Assembly: GCA_965243095.1 (NCBI GenBank) | Contig: OZ251530.1 | Location: 248,001-312,000 of the forward strand | Direction: 5' to 3' | Source of the DNA: VXYL01 sp965243095 | GTDB taxonomy: Bacteria; Pseudomonadota; Gammaproteobacteria; Pseudomonadales; Azotimanducaceae | DNA length: 64,000 bases | Shown here: one piece after another, positions 8,127-17,037 of the stretch | Position numbering within the stretch: the stretch's first letter is position 1 | How the letters are laid out: each line of letters begins with the position of its first letter | The notes under the pieces: generated by a model | Database searches by the model: none | What the model was told of the DNA's origin: nothing | The model's input: the letters and a program-made list of their open reading frames with translations, nothing else | Program-made: the position numbers and the translations under genes

Positions 8127-9004
8127 TTCGTGCGGCTTGGATTCTCGCCGCGGTATTGGCACTGACTTCGCCTGAAGCCGCAGCGCGTCCGTGCGGCGAC
8201 AAGGGCGTGTGGCTGCAGGTGCTGGGCTCCGGCGGCGCTGCGCTGGAAGACGAACACGCGGTGGCGAGTTATTTGGTGTGGGTGGACGGCAGCGCTCGGC
8301 TGCTGGTGGACGCCGGCTCCGGGTCGGCGCTGCGGTTTGGCGAAGCAGGCGCCGCCGTCGCGGATTTGGACGCCATCGTGTTCACCACGCTGCAAACCCG
8401 CACAACGGTGGACTTCCCGGCGTTTCTCGAAGGCTTGCGGAGCCGCTCACGCGACCGTCGGTTGCCGGTGTTTGCGCCGGTGTCCGCGGCCGAGAGCGAA
8501 GACGGGCCGCCGGCTTTTTTCGAGCGCATGGAGGCGTTGTACGAGTTTCCCTCGGTTCGAAATTGGCGCATCCGCGCCGTGCCCGCGTTCGGCAATCGCC
8601 GTTGGGCGGCGTTTCGTTCGGAGGACATCGCGCTCGCGGCCATGCCGGTGCATCATGGCGGCGTCTCGGCGTTGGCGTGGCGCGTTGCCGCCGGCGGCCG
8701 TTCGCTCGTGTTCGCCGCCGGCTTCAGCAACCAACGCGACGTCGTGCGTACCTTCGCCGAGAACGCGGACGCGCTGGTGGCGCACCACGCCATCCCGGAG
8801 AACGCCCGCGGCGAGCTGCTGCAACGCTACGCCAAGCCATCGAAGCTCGGCCGCGTCGCCGCCCAGGCCAACGCCCGAATGTTGATTCTCGGCCACCGCA
8901 CCGAGCGCACCCGCGGCCGCGAGACCGCCAGCGCCGCGGCGATCGAAGCGCACTTCAACGGATCGGTGCTGTTCGCCAACGACTTGGAGTGTTGGCGCAT
9001 GTGA
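8123..9004 (+). CDS. Secreted metallo-beta-lactamase-fold protein with lost proximal metal site
   Basis: The 293-residue protein starts at TTG 8123, overlapping the nadE stop. A signal peptide covers about residues 1-22. The rest follows the RNase Z-like MBL fold: LLVDAGSGSALRF, then DAIVFTTLQTRTTVDFPAFL where active enzymes have THxHxDH, then MPVHHGG, then a strand ending FAAGFS where the bridging Asp is expected (SGDT), then LILGHR. The HxHxDH motif and the bridging Asp are replaced, while later histidines persist. It is probably catalytically dead or altered; the protein is full length and in frame, so it is not an obvious pseudogene. Confidence 0.75.
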   Translation: MIRAAWILAAVLALTSPEAAARPCGDKGVWLQVLGSGGAALEDEHAVASYLVWVDGSARLLVDAGSGSALRFGEAGAAVADLDAIVFTTLQTRTTVDFPAFLEGLRSRSRDRRLPVFAPVSAAESEDGPPAFFERMEALYEFPSVRNWRIRAVPAFGNRRWAAFRSEDIALAAMPVHHGGVSALAWRVAAGGRSLVFAAGFSNQRDVVRTFAENADALVAHHAIPENARGELLQRYAKPSKLGRVAAQANARMLILGHRTERTRGRETASAAAIEAHFNGSVLFANDLECWRM

Positions 9005-9050
9005 GCGATTCGCTATGATGGCGCGAGTCAACACACAAGGGACGCAGCTC

Positions 9051-9164
9051 ATGGGCAAAGGCGACATCCGCACCCGCCGCGGCAAGATCGTGCGCGGCAC
9101 TTTCGGCAACACCCGCCGGCGCAAGAAAAAGCCGGAACCGGAAGGCACGAAGAAGAAGAAATAG
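9051..9164 (+). CDS. 30S ribosomal protein THX (bTHX)
   Basis: A 37-codon gene encodes a very basic peptide beginning MGKGDIRTRRGKIVRGTFGN and ending in a lysine run, the pattern of bTHX, a small protein that sits in the head of the 30S subunit. AAGGGA lies 7-8 nt before ATG 9051. It is free-standing between the MBL-like gene and the amidase gene. Confidence 0.87.
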   Translation: MGKGDIRTRRGKIVRGTFGNTRRRKKKPEPEGTKKKK

Positions 9165-9198
9165 CCGCGGGTAGCCCGCATCAGCGTCCGGTACAGCC

Positions 9199-10623
9199 TT
9201 GTCGGAAGCCACCGACCTCTGCGCCTTGCCCGCAACCGAGTTGCGGCGCCTCATCGCCGGCCGAACGGTGAGCTGCCGCGAGGTGCTGGAAGCGCACATC
9301 GCCCGCATCGAAGCCGTCAATCCGGCGGTGAACGCCATCGTCACGAAAACCTACGAGCGGGCGCGTCGCCAAGCCGATGCGTTGGACGCGAATCCGTCCG
9401 CGCAAGGCGTTTTGGCCGGGCTTCCCATCGCGCACAAGGATCTGGTGGCCACACGCGGCGTCCGCACCACCTACGGCTCGCCGTTGTACGCCAACCATGT
9501 GCCTGCGAAAGACGACTTGGTGGTGCAGCGGATACGTCGCGCCGGCGCCGTGCTGGTGGGGAAGACCAACACCCCGGAGTTCGGCGCGGGTTCGCAAACC
9601 TTCAACCGCGTATTCGGCGCCACCCGCAATCCCTACGACCTATCCAAGACCTGCGGCGGCAGCAGCGGCGGCGCCGCGGCGGCGTTGGCGGCGCGCATGT
9701 TGCCCATCGCCGACGGCAGCGACACCGGCGGCTCCCTGCGCAATCCGGCGGCGTTCTGCAACGTGGTGGGATTTCGCCCATCGCCCGGCCGCATACCCCA
9801 CGGCGATCCGTGGTCAGACCTATCCACCCCCGGCCCCATGGCGCGAACCGTGGACGACGTGGCCCTGTTGTTCTCGGCATTGGCCGGGCCGGAACCATCT
9901 GTGCCGAACTGCCTGCCCGAACCCGGCAGCGCGTTCACGCCGTTGGAACCCGTCGAACTTGCCGGCTTGCGCGTCGCCATCAGCGAGGACTTCGGCTGCT
10001 TGCCGGTGCAACAGCCGGTGCGCGACGCCTTGCACGAACTCGGCGACGTGCTGGCGCAAGCAGGCGCACAAGTCGTCGCGGCCACGCCGCCCTTGGACGA
10101 CGCCCGCCGCATCTTCCACATCCTCCGCGCCACCGGCTTTCGCCGCCGCTTCGGCGCGATGACCGAGGCGCAAAAAGCGCAGTTGAAGGAAACCATCCGC
10201 TGGAATCTCGAAGCCGGCCTGAAGCTGCAGATTGCGGACTACGACTGGGTGTATCCCGCACGGGCGCGGCTGGTGGCCCGCGTAGCGGCCTTCTTCAAGG
10301 ATGTGGACTTGCTCATCGGCCCGGTCACCCAAGTGCTGCCCTTCGACGTGGACACCGAGTGGGTGCGCGAAATCGAAGGCCAGCGCATGACCACCTACAT
10401 AGAGTGGATGGAAGCCTGCAGCTGGATCACCGTCACCTGCTGCCCAGCGCTGTCGCTCCCGGTGGGCTTCCACAACGGCCTGCCGGTGGGCGCCCAGCTA
10501 GTAGCGCCCCTACGCGCCGACAAGTTCCTGCTACGCACGGCCAAGGCCATCGAAGCCATCACCGGCCACGCCGCACAGGCGCCGGCCGCGACCGCGACGA
10601 TGAGCGTCCAGGGCTTGGCGTAG
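9199..10623 (+). CDS. Amidase signature family hydrolase
   Basis: The 474-residue enzyme belongs to the amidase signature family, which uses a Ser-cisSer-Lys triad. K80 lies in LPIAHKDLVATRG, cis-Ser155 in KTCGGSSGGAAAAL, and the nucleophile Ser179 in GSDTGGSLRNPAAF. Spacing and length are typical of GatA-like or acylamidase members. It lacks a GatB partner nearby, so it is more likely a catabolic amidase than the tRNA amidotransferase. The start is TTG 9199, 34 nt after the THX stop. Substrate is unknown. Confidence 0.9.
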   Translation: MSEATDLCALPATELRRLIAGRTVSCREVLEAHIARIEAVNPAVNAIVTKTYERARRQADALDANPSAQGVLAGLPIAHKDLVATRGVRTTYGSPLYANHVPAKDDLVVQRIRRAGAVLVGKTNTPEFGAGSQTFNRVFGATRNPYDLSKTCGGSSGGAAAALAARMLPIADGSDTGGSLRNPAAFCNVVGFRPSPGRIPHGDPWSDLSTPGPMARTVDDVALLFSALAGPEPSVPNCLPEPGSAFTPLEPVELAGLRVAISEDFGCLPVQQPVRDALHELGDVLAQAGAQVVAATPPLDDARRIFHILRATGFRRRFGAMTEAQKAQLKETIRWNLEAGLKLQIADYDWVYPARARLVARVAAFFKDVDLLIGPVTQVLPFDVDTEWVREIEGQRMTTYIEWMEACSWITVTCCPALSLPVGFHNGLPVGAQLVAPLRADKFLLRTAKAIEAITGHAAQAPAATATMSVQGLA

Positions 10624-10632
10624 GAGGATCTG

Positions 10633-11007
10633 GTGTCTATTGCTGCACTGGATGACCTCGCCGAAATCGAGGATGAGGCAAGGAACTCTGGTTATCGTGT
10701 TCCAGAGCCGTGCGCGATCGAAAACGCAAAGCGCGTTCTGTCGTGGCTGAAGCACCACCCCCGGCTGATGGTCTATCCGTTTGAGAATGGCGATGTCGGA
10801 GTGGACGCCGCCTCTGTCCGCCCAAACAAGCGCCGAGTGTTGGTGGTTTGCGCGGGGGATGGTTCGGCCACCTGTTCGGTGCATGTGGAAAAACCGTCTC
10901 GCCGCCTGTGGTGCGCTGTCGCTCACGATGCAACGATGGTCGCTTTCGTGAAGGACGCCGTGTCGGAATTGGACGATCCCGATGGAGCCAACGGGATGGT
11001 TGGCTAG
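10633..11007 (+). CDS. Hypothetical 124-residue protein
   Basis: Begins at GTG 10633, 9 nt after the amidase stop, with AGGAG upstream (taggaggatctg), so translation is likely. The sequence starts with an acidic helix (ALDDLAEIEDEAR), continues with PFENGDVGVDA and a beta-rich middle, and has no motif I recognise. It is convergent with the nuclease gene: the two stop codons share the palindrome CTAG (11004-11007). It may be a small accessory protein to either neighbour; function unknown. Confidence 0.65.
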   Translation: MSIAALDDLAEIEDEARNSGYRVPEPCAIENAKRVLSWLKHHPRLMVYPFENGDVGVDAASVRPNKRRVLVVCAGDGSATCSVHVEKPSRRLWCAVAHDATMVAFVKDAVSELDDPDGANGMVG

Positions 11008-12125
11008 GGCGCTCCTAGCGAGCGCAGATCGGAGAGTACCTTCTCCAATCGTGCCACCAGCGTGTCGATGTGCTGGGCCGCGTGGCTTGGCGTGACCTGC
11101 CAGCCATCGCCCCATTTCGCGGACACGTTTTCGGCGAATTCGTCATCCGAGAACCGCGACCACCAATTCGTGAGCAGATCCTGGAGTGCAGGCGGGTCAC
11201 TGTCAGTAAACGGAAGGTGCCCGAAATTGAAATCCTTGAGTCCACTCCATCCCAGTACGCTCGGCGGGAAGATCCACGCCACGGAGACCCACTTCGCGTT
11301 GCCCGGCCTCGGGCAACGGATGCTCACACCCGTGGCTCCCATTCTCACGCTGCCGTATCTGTCCGCCACGTCCAGAAGACGCTGCGCCGCGCCTCGTTCG
11401 CCCTCGTCCTCGAACCCGGCCAGGAAGGACGCACGGTCCAAATTCCGGCTCTTTGTGGTGGCCGGCTTGGCTGTCCTCCCGATGACCCGCGGTACGAGTG
11501 TCTGGGGCCCTGATTCGCCGTCGAACTTCTTGATCTCCACGGCCAGCACCTCTACGTCCCGCATGGTGGCGTTGAGGAACTCCACGATGCGAGTCAGCTC
11601 GTCGGGGATGTCGTCCGCAACGAACAGCAGCCTCAGACGCTTGGCGGCGAGGTTGTCACTCACTTCTTGCCAGAATTTGCCTTCGTCATCGACGCCCAGA
11701 AGCTCGCGGAGTTCGTTGTCCCGCTCGTCCGCAGACGGCCCCTCACCCCTGTAGGCCCGGCGCAGACTGTCAGCGGTCCACGTCTGCCATGCGTGCGCGG
11801 CGTATTCGAGCATCTGCCCGACGACCTTGCGGCGTACTTCGGAGCTGGCGCCACGCTTCACTTCGACCAAGGTCGGCACGGCGTCTTGGTCGATAAACAG
11901 GTGGTCCACCGCCCACCAATCGCCTGCGCCGGCGTCCTTGGCGATGCCCATCTCCCGCTTGATGAGAATCCAGCCCTTGGAGCCACCCGGACGCATCTGC
12001 TCCCACGCGAGCAACTCGGGGTGTTCGGCGATCAACGCCTGCAGCTCGTCCTCTTCCTCGAACGCCTGAGCGGTGAGCGCCCTGAGCTGCCCCCCTTCCA
12101 TCGTGAATATCCGATCGTCCTTCAC
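11004..12125 (-). CDS. PD-(D/E)XK nuclease-domain protein (NucS/DUF91-like N-terminus)
   Basis: The 373-residue protein has an N-terminal nuclease-like domain: EEDELQALIAEHPELLAWEQ, then AVDHLFIDQDAVPTLVEVKRG (the D...ExK catalytic pattern) followed by the helix VVGQMLEYAAH. This resembles NucS/DUF91 and related restriction-type nucleases. The C-terminal about 150 residues are an unassigned partner domain. It is transcribed toward the hypothetical gene at 10633 and the stops share the bases CTAG. A role in DNA repair or phage defence is plausible by family, not shown. Confidence 0.75.
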   Translation of the reverse strand: MKDDRIFTMEGGQLRALTAQAFEEEDELQALIAEHPELLAWEQMRPGGSKGWILIKREMGIAKDAGAGDWWAVDHLFIDQDAVPTLVEVKRGASSEVRRKVVGQMLEYAAHAWQTWTADSLRRAYRGEGPSADERDNELRELLGVDDEGKFWQEVSDNLAAKRLRLLFVADDIPDELTRIVEFLNATMRDVEVLAVEIKKFDGESGPQTLVPRVIGRTAKPATTKSRNLDRASFLAGFEDEGERGAAQRLLDVADRYGSVRMGATGVSIRCPRPGNAKWVSVAWIFPPSVLGWSGLKDFNFGHLPFTDSDPPALQDLLTNWWSRFSDDEFAENVSAKWGDGWQVTPSHAAQHIDTLVARLEKVLSDLRSLGAP

Positions 12126-12191
12126 AACAGCCCCATTCCGCCAGCCCGCGATGTCGCAGCTTGATGCCCGACCATACCACGTCCGAATGCG

Positions 12192-12968
12192 TCAGCGGCC
12201 CTTGAATTGCGGTTTGCGTTTCTCCAAGAACGCCGTGATGCCTTCGTGTTTGTCCTCCGTTTGCACCAAGGCGCCTTGGGCGTATTTCTCGAACATTAGG
12301 GCGCCGGCCATGCTGGCCTCCATGCCGAAATGCACCATTGCCTTCATGGTGCGGGGCACGAACGGGGCGAAGGAGGCTAGGTGCTCCGCCATGCGGCGGG
12401 CTTCGGGGATGAGTTCCTCGCGCCCGACTAGGCGGGTGACTAGGCCGATGGAGAGGGCTCGTTCAGCGGTTATCGGGTCGCCCATCAGCATCATTTCCAT
12501 TGCCCAGCCGCGGCCGACGATGCGTGGCAGGCGGGCGGTGGCGCCGCCGCCCGGGATGATGCCGAGTTTGCCTTCCGGGGTGGCGAAACGCGAGGTGGGG
12601 GTGGCGATGCGCAGGTCACAGCCGAGCGCCACTTCCAAGCCGCCGCCCATGCAGATGCCGTCTATCGCGGCGATGGTGGGCTTGGGGGTGCGCTCCAACT
12701 GATCGGCGAGGCCTTGGACGATGGGTTCCAGCGCTTTGCCGAAATCGCGCTCCAGCACCTCGGAGAGATCCGAGCCGGAGGCGAAGGCGCGGCCGCCGGC
12801 GCCGGTGATGGTGATCACCTTCACGGCGTCGTCTTGCGCCGCGGCCGCGGCCGCGGTGCGGAGTTCGCGCAGGGTGTCCAAGGAGATGGCGTTGTGCTTC
12901 TCCGGGCGGTTGATGGTGACGAGGGCCATGGGGCCATCGGTTTCGTAGAGGATTTCGCGGTAGTTCAA
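12192..12968 (-). CDS. Enoyl-CoA hydratase/isomerase family protein
   Basis: The 258-residue crotonase has the oxyanion-hole segments RAFASGSDLSE and DGICMGGGLEVALGCD. Both catalytic glutamates are in the right places: E112 (GGGLEVAL) and E132 (PEGKLGIIPG), 20 residues apart as in rat hydratase. It should hydrate 2-enoyl-CoAs. Its ATG at 12968 overlaps the stop of the histidine kinase gene (ATGA), placing a metabolic gene at the end of a signalling operon. An independent thiolase gene lies further upstream on the same strand. Confidence 0.9.
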   Translation of the reverse strand: MNYREILYETDGPMALVTINRPEKHNAISLDTLRELRTAAAAAAQDDAVKVITITGAGGRAFASGSDLSEVLERDFGKALEPIVQGLADQLERTPKPTIAAIDGICMGGGLEVALGCDLRIATPTSRFATPEGKLGIIPGGGATARLPRIVGRGWAMEMMLMGDPITAERALSIGLVTRLVGREELIPEARRMAEHLASFAPFVPRTMKAMVHFGMEASMAGALMFEKYAQGALVQTEDKHEGITAFLEKRKPQFKGR

Positions 12969-14353
12969 GGCGTCTCCTTGGGGCTCGGCTGGTTCGTTGG
13001 GGATAGTAATTTAGTGTGCGGGCGAGACGCCCGCGATCCCGGGATGGGCACCACCACATAGGCGTCCACGCCGCCTTTGGGGGACGACTCGATGCCCACC
13101 TCCCAGCCGTGCGCTTGGCAGAGCTGGCGGGCGACGGCGAGGCCGAGGCCGCTGCCGCCGGTGGCGCTTTCGCGGGCGGCGTCCAAGCGGTGGAAGGGCT
13201 GGAAGACGTCTTCGCGCGCCGCTGGGGGAATGCCCGGGCCTTCGTCTATCACATGCACGGTCACTGTGTCTGCGGCGCGATCCGCCCGTACGCTGGCGCC
13301 GCCGCCGTGTTGTTGCGCGTTGTGAACGAGATTCGCCAGCACGCGCTCGAACGCGCCGGTGGCGATGTCCGCTTGCGCCGCGTCGCCATGCCACTGCAAC
13401 GCGATCGTTTCGTCCAGCGTCGCCAGCACACCTTCCAAGTAGGCGCGGAAGTCCACCGGGCGCGGCGCCTCGCTGGTGCCGCGGGCGAAGCGCATGGCGC
13501 CGGCGATCAACTCCTCCATCGCGCCGATGTTGCGGTCGAGGCGCGCCACCACGTCCTTCGGCGCATCGTCCTGCAGCAGTTCGAGGGCGAAACGCATGCG
13601 CGTGAGCGGCGTGCGCAAATCGTGCGAGATGCCCGCCAGCAGGGTCGTGCGGTTGGCCAGCAGGGCGCTCACGTCGCGCGCCATGGCGTTGAAGCTGGTG
13701 GCGAGGGTGACGAGCTCCGCCGGGCCTTCCTCCGGCAGCGGCGCGAAGTTTTTGGTGCCGCGGAACGCCTCCACGGCGGTGGCCGCTTGAGAGAGCGGCC
13801 GGGCTACGCGCCGCACTAGGTACGCGGCGCCGACGGCGAAGATCGCCGCGGCCACCACCACGACCACCAGCACCACATAGAGCGGCCGCACGTCGCGGCG
13901 TTCCGGCGAAAAGCCCACCTGCAGCGAGAAGCCGCCCATGGGCACGTTCGCCCAGAGCAGGTCGTCGCTCGCCATCAGCCGGGTCTCGGTGCCCAAGCGG
14001 GCGCTGAGTTTGTCCTCCAGCAAGCGGTGGTAGCGGGTGTTCGGCGCCACGAAAGGCAGGTCGCGGGTCTCGGCGGTGGTGACGAGATCGTGCGCTTGCA
14101 GCATCTCGATCTCGAAGTAGGGTCGCGCCGCTGGGGGCAGCTCCACCCACGTTTGCGCGGCCAGCACGACCAGACCCGCTTCGTCGTCCGCGGAGCGATC
14201 CTCGATGGGGCGAATCACGAACACCGCCAACGCGAGGATGGCGGTTGTGGCGATCACGGCGGCGCTGCCGGCATGCACGATGTTGATGCGGGCGAGCAGC
14301 GTCTTCGGTGGCCAGAGGGTTCGCCGGCGTCTTGCGCGCTCACCGTGGTTCAC
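12965..14353 (-). CDS. EnvZ-like sensor histidine kinase
   Basis: The 462-residue kinase has two membrane segments (about residues 20-45 and 160-185) around a periplasmic sensor. A HAMP segment (VRRVARPLSQAATAVEAF) is followed by the dimerisation/phospho-acceptor box ISHDLRTPLTRMR, the N box NLVHNAQQHGGG, and ATP-lid glycines DEGPGIP and GGSGLGLAVA. The start is taken as GTG 14353, 26 nt after the response-regulator stop. Its last residues (…GSRASRPHT…) are encoded by a copy of the dispersed palindrome at 13018, so the C-terminal tail is repeat-derived. It overlaps the crotonase start by 4 nt. Confidence 0.92.
   Translation of the reverse strand: MNHGERARRRRTLWPPKTLLARINIVHAGSAAVIATTAILALAVFVIRPIEDRSADDEAGLVVLAAQTWVELPPAARPYFEIEMLQAHDLVTTAETRDLPFVAPNTRYHRLLEDKLSARLGTETRLMASDDLLWANVPMGGFSLQVGFSPERRDVRPLYVVLVVVVVAAAIFAVGAAYLVRRVARPLSQAATAVEAFRGTKNFAPLPEEGPAELVTLATSFNAMARDVSALLANRTTLLAGISHDLRTPLTRMRFALELLQDDAPKDVVARLDRNIGAMEELIAGAMRFARGTSEAPRPVDFRAYLEGVLATLDETIALQWHGDAAQADIATGAFERVLANLVHNAQQHGGGASVRADRAADTVTVHVIDEGPGIPPAAREDVFQPFHRLDAARESATGGSGLGLAVARQLCQAHGWEVGIESSPKGGVDAYVVVPIPGSRASRPHTKLLSPTNQPSPKETP
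13018..13040. repeat. Dispersed palindromic repeat inside the 3' end of the histidine kinase gene (R2)
   Basis: One hairpin, GCGGGCG-AGA-CGCCCGC, followed by GATCCC, lies in the coding sequence and supplies kinase tail codons. It is the same core as in the intergenic copies. Confidence 0.8.
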
Positions 14354-14379
14354 CGTGCCACCGGGCGGCTGCGGCGGTG

Positions 14380-15147
14380 TCAATCCGCGTCGGGACAGAA
14401 CATGTAGCCTTTGCCCCACACCGTGCGGATGAAGCGGGGCGAGCTGGCGTGGGGCTCGATCTTGCTCCGCAGGCGGGTGATGCGCACGTCGATGCTGCGG
14501 TCGAAAGGGGCGCGTTCGGCTAGGCCCAGGGCGTTCAGGATGCCGTCCCGGTGCAGGACTTCGTTCGGATGCCGCGCCAAGTGGCTTAGCAGCTCGTATT
14601 CGCCCCAGGTAAGGGGCACCGGCGTGCCGTGTCGCGTGAGGCGAAAGGCGCGCAGATCCAGCGCGAAGTCGCCGAACGTCACCGCATCCGGGCCGTTGTC
14701 GCGGCGGCTGGAACGGCGCAGCACGGCGCGAATGCGGGCGAGCAGCTCGCGGGGATTGAAGGGTTTGGCGATGTAGTCGTCCGCGCCGATCTCGAGGCCG
14801 GCGATGCGATCCACGTCCTCCCCTTGGGCGGAGACGATGATGATGGGGATCTCGGTGTCGCGCTTGAGGCGCTTGGCGATGGCGAGGCCATCCTCGCCGG
14901 GCAGCATCAGGTCGAGAATGATTAGATCCGCGCCGCGTTCGGCCAAGGTCTCGTCCATGGCCACGCCGTCGCGCACGGCGACGACGTCGTAGTCCTGCCG
15001 CGCCAAATAGTCGGAGATGAGCTCGCGCAGTTCGAGATCGTCGTCGACCAGCAGCAGGGCGTCGCGTCGTTCGACTTGGGCGGCGCTCAGCGCTTGGCGC
15101 TCGCGGCGACCGCGCGCGTCGCGGCGCAGTCCGACGGCGCCGCTCAA
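14380..15147 (-). CDS. OmpR/PhoB-type response regulator
   Basis: Receiver domain: acidic pocket LLLVDDDLELREL, phospho-acceptor Asp in LIILDLMLPGEDGL, then conserved Thr/Ser and Lys regions (IIIVSAQGEDVD, ADDYIAKPFNPREL). C-terminal winged helix: LTWGEYELLSHLARHPNEVL and RSIDVRITRLRSKIEPH, RTVWGKGYMFCPD. No ATG precedes the domain. TTG 15147 overlaps the TGA of the DUF3106 gene (TTGA) and is the chosen start, giving 255 residues with a 28-residue N-terminal extension. The partner kinase follows at 14353. Confidence 0.88.
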   Translation of the reverse strand: MSGAVGLRRDARGRRERQALSAAQVERRDALLLVDDDLELRELISDYLARQDYDVVAVRDGVAMDETLAERGADLIILDLMLPGEDGLAIAKRLKRDTEIPIIIVSAQGEDVDRIAGLEIGADDYIAKPFNPRELLARIRAVLRRSSRRDNGPDAVTFGDFALDLRAFRLTRHGTPVPLTWGEYELLSHLARHPNEVLHRDGILNALGLAERAPFDRSIDVRITRLRSKIEPHASSPRFIRTVWGKGYMFCPDAD

Positions 15148-15707
15148 GGCGCGCCCTGCGGGGCGCGTTTGAGTTTGCTGCGCAAACTCTCTGCTGGTTG
15201 TGAGATTTGGCTCGTGTACTCGCTCTCTCGTGGTGAGAGATCTTTCGCCGGAGGCGGCTCGCGTTCTCGGCGTTCTTGCTCGGAAGCGGCGGGTTGTTTG
15301 CGTTGCCGCTGCTCGAAACCCAAGCCGTAGCGGTTCGGGTCGTCGGCCGCGGGTTTCTGCGCGGCGCGGCGCAAGCGGCGCGGTTCGGTGCGCCGCTCGG
15401 CCTCGCCCGGTTTTGCGACGTTGCCGAAGCGCGCGCGCTGGCGGAACACGATGGCGTGGCGATCTTGGATGCGGGCGTTGCGTTTGCGCGCTTCGGTGAG
15501 GAACCAGCGCCGGTCGGCACCGTCCAAGCGTTCCCAGCGCTCGACCACCTTCGTCCACTGGGTGTCGTTGAGCTGGGCATAGGGATTCACGCCTTCGGCG
15601 CCTTGGGCCGCGGCCCGATCCGACGCGCCGGCCGCCGGCCACGGCTCCGCCACGGCACCCGGCGCGAAGCCGAGCGCCAAGACAGCGCTGACGACGAAGC
15701 GCGTCAT
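15144..15707 (-). CDS. Secreted DUF3106-like protein
   Basis: Start ATG 15707 has TAGGA upstream and begins a signal peptide (TRFVVSAVLALGFAPGAVA). The mature part contains LNDTQWTKVVERWERLDGAD and RRWFLTEARKRNA, resembling the repeating W..L...R pattern of DUF3106, which often accompanies anti-sigma or envelope-stress loci. The rest is charged and low-complexity. It ends overlapping the regulator start, making a likely DUF3106-regulator-kinase operon. A longer upstream frame exists but lacks a signal peptide. Confidence 0.7.
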   Translation of the reverse strand: MTRFVVSAVLALGFAPGAVAEPWPAAGASDRAAAQGAEGVNPYAQLNDTQWTKVVERWERLDGADRRWFLTEARKRNARIQDRHAIVFRQRARFGNVAKPGEAERRTEPRRLRRAAQKPAADDPNRYGLGFEQRQRKQPAASEQERREREPPPAKDLSPRESEYTSQISQPAESLRSKLKRAPQGAP

Positions 15708-15846
15708 GTTCCTATGCCCCTGCAAGCACTGCGGCCCGCTTTGGCGTCGCGGAACCGGACCCCGCTTAACGGGCGGCTTCGGCAGCCGCTGCGGAAGCGA
15801 CTGCCGAAGCCAATTCACGCCCCTTTAGGCGCCCGGTCGAACGCGG

Positions 15847-17037
15847 CTACGCCCGCTCGAACAGCCCGGCGGCGCCTTGGCCGCCGCCAATGCACATCGT
15901 CACCACGCCGTAGCGCTTGTCGCGGCGTTCCAGCTCGCGCAGGATGGTGCCGGTGCAGCGCGAGCCGGTCATGCCGAACGGGTGGCCGATGGAGATGCTG
16001 CCGCCGTTGACGTTGTACTTCTCGTTGTCGATGTCCAGCTCGTTGCGGCAGTACACGCACTGCGACGCGAACGCCTCGTTGAGCTCCCACAGATCCACGT
16101 CGTCTTGGCGCAGCCCGGCGTTCTCCAGCAGGCGCGGGATGGCGTACACGGGGCCGATGCCCATCTCGTCCGGCTCGCAGGCGGCGACGGTGAAGCCGCG
16201 GTACACGCCCATCGGCGTGACGCCGAGCTGCTTCGCCCGCTCCGCGCTCATCAGCAACGTCATGGACGCGCCGTCGGAGAGCTGCGAGGCGTTGCCGGCG
16301 GTGACGGTGCCGTCCTCCTCGAACGCCGGCTTCAAGCCGGAGAGGCCCTGCATGGTGGTGTTCGGGCGGTTGCACTCATCCCGATCCACCGTCACTTCCG
16401 CGAAGCTCTCCTCGCCGGTTTCCCGGTCCACCTTCTTCATGGTGACCTTCATGGGCACGATTTCGTCGCTGATCCAGCCGGCGTCCTGCGCCTTGGCGTA
16501 GCGCACTTGGCTTTGCAGGGCGTACTCGTCCTGCATTTCGCGCGTCACCTGGTAGCGCCGCGCGACCACCTCCGCGGTGTTGCCCATCGCCATGAAGATG
16601 GCGGGCTTCTCCTCCTTCAGCCGGGGATTGCGGGTGTCGCCGCCACGCGGCGAGCGCGTTGCCCCGGAGATGGAATCCACGCCGCCGGCCATGGCGACCT
16701 CGGTTTGCCCGGAGGCGATCTGGTTCGAGGCGATGGCGATGGACTGCAGCCCCGACGAGCAGAACCGGTTGATGGTCATGCCGGCGGTGGTAATCGGCAG
16801 CTTGGACAGCACCACCGCCAAGCGCGCCAGATTGCCGTCCTGCTCGCCGGTGTGGTTGGCGGCGCCGACGACGACGTCCTCCACCTCCTCCGGCGCCACG
16901 TTCGGGTTGCGCTCCAGCAGCGCGTCGATGCAATGCGCCAGCATGTCGTCCGAGCGGGTCATGTTGAAGCTGCCCCGGTGGGACTTGGCGAGCCCCGTGC
17001 GGACGTTGTCGACCACTACGACTTCTCTTGCGGCCAT
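15847..17037 (-). CDS. Acetyl-CoA acetyltransferase (thiolase)
   Basis: The 396-residue thiolase has acyl-accepting Cys93 in INRFCSSGLQSI, the active His352 in SISIGHPFGMTGSR, and Cys382 in MCIGGGQGAAGLFE, the complete catalytic set. It exchanges acyl groups in beta-oxidation or makes acetoacetyl-CoA. Residue length is normal. It stands alone, upstream of the regulatory operon on the same strand, with ATG at 17037 and GGAGGAAC upstream (reading the minus strand). No fused dehydrogenase neighbours, so direction of metabolism is open. Confidence 0.95.
   Translation of the reverse strand: MAAREVVVVDNVRTGLAKSHRGSFNMTRSDDMLAHCIDALLERNPNVAPEEVEDVVVGAANHTGEQDGNLARLAVVLSKLPITTAGMTINRFCSSGLQSIAIASNQIASGQTEVAMAGGVDSISGATRSPRGGDTRNPRLKEEKPAIFMAMGNTAEVVARRYQVTREMQDEYALQSQVRYAKAQDAGWISDEIVPMKVTMKKVDRETGEESFAEVTVDRDECNRPNTTMQGLSGLKPAFEEDGTVTAGNASQLSDGASMTLLMSAERAKQLGVTPMGVYRGFTVAACEPDEMGIGPVYAIPRLLENAGLRQDDVDLWELNEAFASQCVYCRNELDIDNEKYNVNGGSISIGHPFGMTGSRCTGTILRELERRDKRYGVVTMCIGGGQGAAGLFERA

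Noticed and set aside
14354..15580. Upstream extension of the histidine kinase frame
   Set aside because: It overlaps the response regulator in another frame; GTG 14353 gives a normal kinase.
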